Source of the DNA: Planctomycetaceae bacterium
GTDB lineage: Bacteria; Planctomycetota; Planctomycetia; Pirellulales; Thermoguttaceae
Direction of reading: 5' to 3'
Length of the DNA: 62,745 nt
NCBI GenBank assembly: GCA_012719125.1
Contig: JAAYAY010000042.1
Coordinates: 1-62,745, forward strand
Shown here one piece after another: positions 8,570 to 14,955 of this stretch. Within the stretch, counting starts at the first letter, position 1. Every line of letters starts with the position of its first letter. The notes beneath the pieces were generated by a model. It searched no databases, was not told the origin of the DNA, and was given only the letters and a program-made list of their open reading frames with translations. Made by a program: the position numbers and the translations under genes.

Positions 8570-9667
8570 GTGGCGGGCGATTCGAACCATGAGCTTGTTG
8601 CGAACATTCTGCGGAATTCCGTGGGCGCTTTGGCCGGCTACGCCGCGGGCGACCTGTTGGAATTGCGACCCGCGGCGGGGCGGGCTTTTCGGGCAGAGCC
8701 GTTCTCTACCTGGCGAAGCTGGCTGAAGGGCCGCATTGAGGAATTGGCGGCCGCCATCGAAGTAGGTCGCCCCGAGATCTTCACCGCTCAGATTCAGTGG
8801 GGCCGGATCGTCCTGCAGGCCAGAGGGATTGAACCCGAGCACTTCCGGGCGGGAATCGAGTGTCTACGTGAAGTGTTCGCGAAGGAGTTGCCGGCGGAGG
8901 CTCGCCCCCTGGCCGAGGAATACCTCCGCCGGGCATTGGAGCGATTCGGCGGAGCGGCTCAGGAAGCAGTCAGCCGGCTCAGCTCGGAAACGGCTGCGGG
9001 CCGGGTTGCCTCGCGGTATCTATTGGCAGCCCTCGAAGGAGACCGCCGGCGAGCTCGAGAGACCGTGTTGAAGGAGGGTACCGCGGAGCTTTCGGTTCCC
9101 CAGATCTACCTGGAGGTCGTCCTGCCGGTCCAGGAAGAGATCGGCCGGATGTGGTTGGCCAACGAAATCACTGTGGCGGAGGAGCATCTGGCGACGTCGA
9201 CGACGCGTAGCGTCCTGGCGCAGTTATTGGCCATGGCGCCGATGCGAGCGCGAAACGGCAAGACGGCGATGACGGCCGCGGTGGCGGGAAACCGGCACGA
9301 TATCGGGCTCCAGGTTGTTTGCGATTTCTTTGAAATGGAAGGCTGGAAGGCGATCCAGTTGGGGGCGGACGTGCCGATTGGAGATCTTGCGGAAGCGGTC
9401 GACTGCTTCGACGTCGATCTGCTCGCGCTTTCGGTGACGCAAACCGTGCATCTGCCAACGCTGCGAGAGACGGTTCAGGCTGTGCGAACTCGTCGTGACG
9501 GGGCCGCGATGAAGATACTCGTCGGGGGACTGGCGCTGAGGTCATGTCCCGACACTGCGGAGCAATTGGGAGCGGATGCCTATGCTGCGGGGCCGCTTGA
9601 AGCCGTGAAAACGGCCGCAAGCCTATTCAAACTGCCGCACGATCCGGGGTTCTTCTTCCACCGGTAA
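8570..9667 (+). CDS. Cobalamin (B12)-binding domain regulator, possible photosensor
   Basis: 365 residues from GTG at 8570, which has GGGGGAC just upstream; an in-frame extension to 8399 would run through the 3' end of the anti-sigma gene and was rejected. Residues up to about 130 are helical and of unknown function. The middle carries the B12-binding helical cap (VPQIYLEVVLPVQEEIGRMW, then NEITVAEEHLATSTTR) and the C-terminal third the Rossmann-like B12 domain with NRHDIGLQVVCDFFEMEG, whose His is the expected lower cobalt ligand. No MerR helix-turn-helix or methyltransferase domain is seen, so it is closer to stand-alone PpaA/AerR-like sensors than to CarH/LitR. A light-sensing role is inferred from the domain and the neighbours. 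Confidence 0.85.
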   Translation: MAGDSNHELVANILRNSVGALAGYAAGDLLELRPAAGRAFRAEPFSTWRSWLKGRIEELAAAIEVGRPEIFTAQIQWGRIVLQARGIEPEHFRAGIECLREVFAKELPAEARPLAEEYLRRALERFGGAAQEAVSRLSSETAAGRVASRYLLAALEGDRRRARETVLKEGTAELSVPQIYLEVVLPVQEEIGRMWLANEITVAEEHLATSTTRSVLAQLLAMAPMRARNGKTAMTAAVAGNRHDIGLQVVCDFFEMEGWKAIQLGADVPIGDLAEAVDCFDVDLLALSVTQTVHLPTLRETVQAVRTRRDGAAMKILVGGLALRSCPDTAEQLGADAYAAGPLEAVKTAASLFKLPHDPGFFFHR

Positions 9668-9784
9668 GGCGACGATTCAGGCACCTTGTTCGGCGATGAA
9701 TACCCGGATTCTGAATCCGAGTGGGCCGGGCGTACGAATAATGTAATGAGGTGGCGAGGCAAGCCCTTCTAGTGGGAAATCGAC

Positions 9785-9880
9785 GTGACCTACTACCTGC
9801 TGAGAGGATTGTCATTGGTCGGGCTGGTGTGGGACCTTAAGCCCGTGCCGGTTCACGTTCTGAAGGAGGGACGCCGATGA
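9785..9880 (+). CDS. Possible 31-residue ORF coupled to the amine oxidoreductase
   Basis: A GTG-initiated reading frame of 31 residues begins MTYYLLRGLSLVGLVWDL, and its stop overlaps the next gene's start (ATGA). It has a short hydrophobic N-terminal helix and a basic end (KEGRR). The ribosome site is weak. It may be a leader for translational coupling or chance; the family was not recognised. Confidence 0.3.
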   Translation: MTYYLLRGLSLVGLVWDLKPVPVHVLKEGRR

Positions 9881-11181
9881 GGATCGCCGTGATCGGCAGC
9901 GGAATCAGCGGCAACGTCTGCGCACGCCTGCTGGCCTGCAAACATGAAGTGCACCTGTTCGAGGCTAACGACTACCTGGGCGGCCATACGAACACCGTTC
10001 GAACTGAAGCCTTTGGACGGGACTTGAGGATCGATACGGGCTTCATGGTCTTTAACCATCGAACCTATCCGAATTTCACCCGGTTGCTGCGGCTGCTGGG
10101 AATCGAGGAGCGGGATTCCGACATGAGCTTCAGCGTCCGCTGCGACCGGACGGGTCTGGAGTACCAGGGCAGTTCGCTGAACGGTTTGTTCGCCCAAAGA
10201 AGCAACCTGGTGCGGCCGGCGTTTTACCGGATGCTGCGCGACATTCTCCGCTTCAATCGCGAGTCGCTCGAACTGCTGAAGGAAGATGACGACCGCCTGA
10301 CGCTCGGCGAGTATCTCGAACGGGAACGTTACGGTCGCGAGTTCGTCGAGCACTACCTGGTTCCCATGGGGGCGGCAATCTGGTCGGCGCGTCCCAGCAA
10401 GTTCTACGAGTTTCCGGCCCGATTCCTGGTAGGATTTCTTCACAACCACGGTTTGCTCCAACTGCGCGATCGTCCTGTGTGGAAGACCATTCCCGGCGGC
10501 GCCAAACGCTACGTGGATGCGTTGCTCAAGCCCCTGCAGGACCGCATCCGGCTGAGCGTTCCCGTTCAGAAGGTAACCCCGACCGAGGAGCACGTTTCCG
10601 TACAGCCTGGGCACGGTCCGGCGGAAACGTTCGACCATGTGGTTCTCGCCACCCACGCGGACCAGACACTGAGGCTGCTTGCCAATCCGACCGCGGCCGA
10701 ACGGGAGATTCTGGGAGCGTTTCCTTATCAGCAAAATGAGTGCGTGCTGCACACGGACGCTTCGCTGTTGCCCAGACGCCGGCGAGCCTGGGCAAGTTGG
10801 AATTACGGGATTCCTCGGGAAGAGGGACAGCCCGTTACGTTGACGTACGATGTCAATCGGTTGCAGGGCCTGGGTACGCCCGGCCCGGTGTGCGTGACCC
10901 TCAACAACGCGCAGAAGATCGGCAGGCAGCATATGCTGCAACAGATACAGTACGAGCACCCGGTGTTCACGCCGGGGGCCGTGGCGGCGCAGCGCCGGCA
11001 CGACGAAATCAACGGGGCGCGCCGGGTCTATTTCTGCGGGGCCTATTGGGGCTACGGATTCCATGAAGACGGAGTGAATAGCGCCCTGGCGGTCTGCCGG
11101 CATTTCGGGATCGGCCTGGAGCACTTGGCCGAGGGTCCGGCTGAAAGCAGTCAAACGACCAAGACGAGCCGCACCGGGTGA
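9877..11181 (+). CDS. FAD-dependent amine oxidoreductase (cyclopropane-lipid cluster type)
   Basis: 434 residues. The dinucleotide-binding fold is complete: IGSGISGNVCARLL at residues 4-17, the acidic strand end HLFEAND, and the GGHTNTV signature of monooxygenase and phytoene-desaturase-like flavoproteins. The C terminus has the FAD-closing motif YFCGAYWGYGFHEDGVNSAL. AAGGAGG lies nine bases before the ATG. This family is almost always found with DUF1365, a CFA-synthase homologue and DUF1295, as here, and in proteobacteria belongs to singlet-oxygen or light-induced clusters. A role in oxidising or desaturating membrane acyl chains is inferred from that association. The DUF1365 gene begins 12 bases downstream. 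Confidence 0.9.
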   Translation: MRIAVIGSGISGNVCARLLACKHEVHLFEANDYLGGHTNTVRTEAFGRDLRIDTGFMVFNHRTYPNFTRLLRLLGIEERDSDMSFSVRCDRTGLEYQGSSLNGLFAQRSNLVRPAFYRMLRDILRFNRESLELLKEDDDRLTLGEYLERERYGREFVEHYLVPMGAAIWSARPSKFYEFPARFLVGFLHNHGLLQLRDRPVWKTIPGGAKRYVDALLKPLQDRIRLSVPVQKVTPTEEHVSVQPGHGPAETFDHVVLATHADQTLRLLANPTAAEREILGAFPYQQNECVLHTDASLLPRRRRAWASWNYGIPREEGQPVTLTYDVNRLQGLGTPGPVCVTLNNAQKIGRQHMLQQIQYEHPVFTPGAVAAQRRHDEINGARRVYFCGAYWGYGFHEDGVNSALAVCRHFGIGLEHLAEGPAESSQTTKTSRTG

Positions 11182-11193
11182 GGACCCAACTCG

Positions 11194-11976
11194 ATGAAAA
11201 GCTGCATTTACGAAGGTCGAGTCGGCCACGCCCGCTACGGTGCGATCGAGCATCGGTTCCAGTATTCGTTCTTCATGATGTACCTGGATCTGGACGAGGT
11301 GCCGTCGCTGCTCAGACGCCACTGGGCGCTGTCCGATTCCAAAGTGGCTCCGGCCAGTTTTCGCCGCGAGGACCACTTGGGAAACTCACGGTTGCCTCTG
11401 GCAGATGCCGTACGGAGCCTGGTGGAAGAGGAGACGGGCCGGAGGCCCGAGGGGCCGATTCGTCTGCTCACGCAACTACGGTACTGGGGGTACTATTTCA
11501 GTCCGCTCAACCTGTTCTACTGCTTCGATCGAGCCGGGGACGGCGTGGGAGCGATCGTTGCCGAAGTGAACAACACCCCGTGGGGCGAGCGCCACTCGTA
11601 TGTCCTGTGGGATGGAAATCGGCAGGATGCCGATCGCTTGCGTTTCCGGCATCCGAAGACGTTCCACGTGTCGCCGTTCATGGGCATGGAGGCGGAGTAC
11701 TGCTGGGAGCTCAACACGCCGGGGGACCGGCTTTCGGTATCGATCGAAAGTCGCCGCGGCGAGGAAACGGCGTTTCGCGCCGGGATGTCGCTGCGGCGGC
11801 GGGAAATCACCGGCCGGCAGCTTGCGGCCACGTTGCTGAGCTATCCGATGATGACCGCGAAGATCGTCGCAGCCATCTACTTCGAAGCCCTTCGTTTATG
11901 GTGGAAGAAATGTCCGTACTTTCCGCACCCCAAGAATCCGAAAGACTCCAATCACGTCCTGAAGCAAGCGGTCTGA
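11194..11976 (+). CDS. DUF1365 family protein
   Basis: 260 residues matching DUF1365 throughout: N-terminal YEGRVGHARY and HRFQYSFFMMYLDLDEV, central RLLTQLRYWGYYFSPLNLFYCFD, EVNNTPWGERHSYVL and the KTFHVSPFMGMEAEY segment. The start at 11194 has GAGGA upstream. Biochemical function is not established for the family; its constant partnership with the amine oxidoreductase and the CFA-synthase-like enzyme points to lipid modification. The C terminus overlaps the start of the methyltransferase gene by 67 bases in another frame, indicating tight translational coupling. Confidence 0.92.
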   Translation: MKSCIYEGRVGHARYGAIEHRFQYSFFMMYLDLDEVPSLLRRHWALSDSKVAPASFRREDHLGNSRLPLADAVRSLVEEETGRRPEGPIRLLTQLRYWGYYFSPLNLFYCFDRAGDGVGAIVAEVNNTPWGERHSYVLWDGNRQDADRLRFRHPKTFHVSPFMGMEAEYCWELNTPGDRLSVSIESRRGEETAFRAGMSLRRREITGRQLAATLLSYPMMTAKIVAAIYFEALRLWWKKCPYFPHPKNPKDSNHVLKQAV

Positions 11977-13226
11977 AGAACCGGTCGAGGACGAACCATC
12001 GTCGCACCGTCTCGCAGAGGTTCCTGCGCAGCCTCGTGATCGGCGCTTTGCGAAAGCTGGAGCGAGGGACTCTGGAGATGGTCGACGAAGACCGTGTCGA
12101 GCGGTTCGGAGACGCAGTACAAGGCGAGTTGTCGGCGCGGATTTGGGTGAACGACCCGCGATTTTATGCGAGCATCGCCCTGGGCGGCAGCCTGGGAGCG
12201 GCTGAGGCTTACCTTGCGGGCTATTGGGATACCGACGATTTGACAACGCTGCTGCGACTTGTCAGTCGCAATTCACAGGTGGCAGGCGGCTTGAACCGAG
12301 GGCTGGCCCGGCTAGGTTCCCCGGTGCGGATGGCCGTCAACCGGCTCCATCGCAACACGCGGGCTGGGAGCCGCCGGAACATCGCCGCACACTACGACCT
12401 GGGAAACGAGTTCTTTGAACAGTCCCTCGACGACACGATGGCTTACTCATGCGGGATCTTCGAGACTCCCGAGAGCACACTCCGCGAAGCTTCCGTAGCC
12501 AAGTTCGAACGTATTTGTCGGGCTTTGCGTCTCGGTCCGCAAGACCATCTGCTGGAAATCGGCGCGGGATGGGGTGGGTTTGCGATCCATGCCGCCAGGC
12601 GATACGGCTGCCGGGTGACCACCACAACCATTTCACGCCAACAGTACGAGTATGCGGCCGCCCGAATTCGAGAGCAGGGCCTCCAAGATCGGATTGGTTT
12701 GCTCCTGGAGGACTATCGCGACCTGACGGGCAGGTACGACAAGCTGGTCTCGATCGAGATGATCGAGGCCGTCGGGCATGAGTACCTGCCGACCTATTTC
12801 GGCAAGTGCTCCGAGTTGCTGGCTTCCGACGGGATGATGGCCTTGCAGGCGATCACGATTCCGGACCAGCGATACGAGGCGTACCGCAGGTCGACCGATT
12901 TCATCCAGAAGCACATCTTTCCGGGGGGATGCCTGCCGTCGCTCGGGGCGATCTCGACGGCCGTCCGGGACCGAACGGACATGCGAATATCGCACCTGCA
13001 GGACCTGTCGACACACTACGCCCGGACGCTTTCCGAGTGGCGGATCCGTTTCCTGGATCGAATGGAACGAATCCGATCGCTGGGCGCCGACGAATGGTTC
13101 TTGCGGAGTTGGCAGTACTACTTGTGCTACTGCGAAGCTGGGTTTGCCGAAAGGCAGATCGGCGTTTCGCAGATCCTGCTCTGCAAGCCCCACTGCCGAA
13201 CGGAGCCGTCGCTTTCCACTTTTTGA
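11910..13226 (+). CDS. Cyclopropane-fatty-acyl-phospholipid synthase family methyltransferase
   Basis: About 438 residues of a SAM-dependent enzyme that methylates or cyclopropanates unsaturated acyl chains of membrane phospholipids. Seen: the N-terminal lipid-binding domain (SLGAAEAYLAGYWD), the entry motif AAHYDLGNEFF, MAYSCGIFE, SAM motif LLEIGAGWGGFAIHAA, VSIEMIEAVGHEY and the conserved IFPGGCLPS near the C terminus. The start is uncertain: ATG at 11910 is taken, with ATG 11898 possible, because the frame stays open upstream through DUF1365. In Rhodobacter a homologue in the singlet-oxygen regulon makes methylated precursors of furan fatty acids (recalled, not checked), so simple cyclopropanation is not certain. 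Confidence 0.9.
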   Translation: MSVLSAPQESERLQSRPEASGLKNRSRTNHRRTVSQRFLRSLVIGALRKLERGTLEMVDEDRVERFGDAVQGELSARIWVNDPRFYASIALGGSLGAAEAYLAGYWDTDDLTTLLRLVSRNSQVAGGLNRGLARLGSPVRMAVNRLHRNTRAGSRRNIAAHYDLGNEFFEQSLDDTMAYSCGIFETPESTLREASVAKFERICRALRLGPQDHLLEIGAGWGGFAIHAARRYGCRVTTTTISRQQYEYAAARIREQGLQDRIGLLLEDYRDLTGRYDKLVSIEMIEAVGHEYLPTYFGKCSELLASDGMMALQAITIPDQRYEAYRRSTDFIQKHIFPGGCLPSLGAISTAVRDRTDMRISHLQDLSTHYARTLSEWRIRFLDRMERIRSLGADEWFLRSWQYYLCYCEAGFAERQIGVSQILLCKPHCRTEPSLSTF

Positions 13227-13237
13227 CCAGTGACGAA

Positions 13238-14029
13238 ATGATCGATCCCGTCCTGCAAATCCTGATCGGGCTCGTGTTCGCCGCAGGGCTGATGAGCCTG
13301 CTATGGTTCGTGCAGCGACGCACGAAGAACGCGGGGATTGTCGACGTGGCCTGGGCCGGTTCGATCGGTGTGATGGGAACGTTCTTTGCCGTCACCTCGG
13401 GTGGCCATGCAGGACGGCGGTTGCTGGCGGGCGCGTTGATCGGGCTCTGGTCGATCCGGCTGACGGTTTACTTGTATCGGCGTGTCGTAGGGCATCAAGA
13501 AGAGGGGCGATACGCCACGCTTCGCGCGAATTGGGGAGACGCGGCCGATGCGCGGTTCTTTCGGTTCTATCAGATGCAGGCTCTGGCCGCGCTGGCGTTC
13601 GCCTTGCCCATTCTGGTCGCGGCCTGGAATTCGAATCCTCTGGGACGGGTCGAAGGGATCGCGAGCGCGGCATTGTGGCTGGCCGGTTTGACCGGGCTGG
13701 TGTTGGCCGACGGGCAACTCGCTCGTTTCAAATCGGATCCGGCCAATCGAGGCAAGACTTGCCGCGAAGGACTCTGGCGCTATTCGAGACATCCGAACTA
13801 CTTTTTCGAGTGGATCCACTGGTGGGCCTACGTGCCGTTGGCAGTAGGGACGAGCTACTGGTGGGTCGCCTTGGCAGTTCCGTTGGTTTTGCTGTACTTC
13901 ATACTCTGTGTTACGGGGATTCCGCCCACGGAGGCGCAGGCGCTGGCCAGCCGCGGCGACGACTTTCGCCGCTATCAGAAGACGACGAGTGCGCTGGTTC
14001 CGTGGTTTCCGAGAAAGGAAGGTCGATGA
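13238..14029 (+). CDS. DUF1295 integral membrane protein (steroid 5-alpha-reductase-like fold)
   Basis: 263 residues with about six membrane helices (for example LQILIGLVFAAGLMSLLW and WWVALAVPLVLLYFILCVTG). Diagnostic DUF1295 segments are DVAWAGSIG, then LWRYSRHPNYFFEWIHWW and GIPPTEAQALASRGDDFRRYQ, the last two forming the NAD(P)H- or SAM-binding C-terminal part shared with isoprenylcysteine methyltransferases and 5-alpha-reductases. The ATG at 13238 is 12 bases after the methyltransferase stop. It is the last recognisable enzyme of the lipid cluster and probably reduces or further modifies an acyl intermediate (inference). Confidence 0.9.
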   Translation: MIDPVLQILIGLVFAAGLMSLLWFVQRRTKNAGIVDVAWAGSIGVMGTFFAVTSGGHAGRRLLAGALIGLWSIRLTVYLYRRVVGHQEEGRYATLRANWGDAADARFFRFYQMQALAALAFALPILVAAWNSNPLGRVEGIASAALWLAGLTGLVLADGQLARFKSDPANRGKTCREGLWRYSRHPNYFFEWIHWWAYVPLAVGTSYWWVALAVPLVLLYFILCVTGIPPTEAQALASRGDDFRRYQKTTSALVPWFPRKEGR

Positions 14030-14130
14030 TGGTTGCTCTAGCCATGGCCGAGTTGTTCCGGTATCGGGGCGGCGAGGAGTGGTTCGTCGGGCACTATCGG
14101 TTTGGGAAGTATGAAGGGTGGATGAAGTAG
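14026..14130 (+). CDS. 34-residue ORF overlapping the DUF1295 stop
   Basis: ATGATG begins inside the DUF1295 stop codon, and AAAGGAAGG lies just upstream, a better ribosome site than several confirmed genes here. The peptide (starting MMVALAMAELFRYRGG, rich in Trp, Tyr and Gly) is not recognised. It may be a genuine small protein ending the lipid operon or the 5' stump of a lost gene. Confidence 0.4.
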   Translation: MMVALAMAELFRYRGGEEWFVGHYRFGKYEGWMK

Positions 14131-14154
14131 GAAGCTACCGAGACGCGAAAGCTG

Positions 14155-14901
14155 TCACCGCAGTACACGCCCGCCGTTGACGTCGATGGTGGCGCCGGTC
14201 ATGAATCCGGCGACGGGGCTGGCGACGAAGACGATGACGCGGGCGATTTCGTCGGGCTCGGCAAAGCGGCCGGTGAGGAGTTGGGTCTTGGCGTAGTCGG
14301 GCGGCAGGGCGGTCGCCGACTGGCGGCCCATTTCGGTGAGCGTCATGCCGGGCGCGACGCAGTTGACGCGGACTCGCGGGGCCAGGGCTCGCGCGGCACT
14401 CTTGGTGAGGTTGATGAGGCCCGCCTTGGCGGCCGCGTAGTGGGCGTGATGGGGAACGCCCGTATGGCCGGCCACGCTGGCGACGGTGACCACCGACGAG
14501 CCTTCCGAAAGCATGTCCGTGGCAGCCTGGAGTACGTAGAAGGGGCCGTTGAGGTTGACGTCGACGATGCGGGCCCATTCCTGGGGCGAGGTTTTCTGGA
14601 AAGGCGTGACCGTGCTTTCTCCGGAGCAGAGGATGAGCAGGTCGATGCGATCGATTCTCTCTCGGAGAGTGTGGAAGGCTGTGGCTACGGAGCCGGGATC
14701 AGCCACGTCCATCGGGAGGCACCATGCCCGGCGACCGGCCTGGCGAACGGTTTCGGCCGTCCGTTCCGCCCCGTCGGTGTCGGCATGGCAGCCGACGACG
14801 ACGTCGGCCCCCTCTTCGGCCAGGATCCTCGCCGTCGCGGCCCCGATCCCGCGGGAGGCGCCGGTGACCAGGGCGGTTTTGTCTTTCAGGTGCAGGTCCA
14901 T
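14155..14901 (-). CDS. Short-chain dehydrogenase/reductase (FabG-like)
   Basis: A 248-residue classical SDR that uses NAD(P)H to reduce a carbonyl. Seen: cofactor motif TGASRGIGAATA at about residues 14-25, the NNAG-equivalent LCSGES, catalytic Ser in VVTVASVAGHTG, the YxxxK pair in HYAAAKAGL, and the C-terminal GATIDVNGGR. AGGAAAAG lies upstream of the ATG. It converges on the lipid-cluster end with 24 bases between, so it is not part of that operon. The NNAG-to-CSGE change is unusual but common in FabG-like paralogues; substrate unknown. The upstream minus-strand propeller gene ends 55 bases before its start, so co-transcription is possible. Confidence 0.9.
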   Translation of the reverse strand: MDLHLKDKTALVTGASRGIGAATARILAEEGADVVVGCHADTDGAERTAETVRQAGRRAWCLPMDVADPGSVATAFHTLRERIDRIDLLILCSGESTVTPFQKTSPQEWARIVDVNLNGPFYVLQAATDMLSEGSSVVTVASVAGHTGVPHHAHYAAAKAGLINLTKSAARALAPRVRVNCVAPGMTLTEMGRQSATALPPDYAKTQLLTGRFAEPDEIARVIVFVASPVAGFMTGATIDVNGGRVLR

Positions 14902-14955
14902 GAGGCCGTTCTTTTCCTGAATACAACTTGAGCAGTGGAGTGAGCACAGCCTCGC

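Noticed and set aside
11178-11909. A 244-codon extension of the CFA-synthase-like protein upstream
   Set aside because: This frame is the out-of-frame reading of the DUF1365 gene; the family N terminus begins near 11910.
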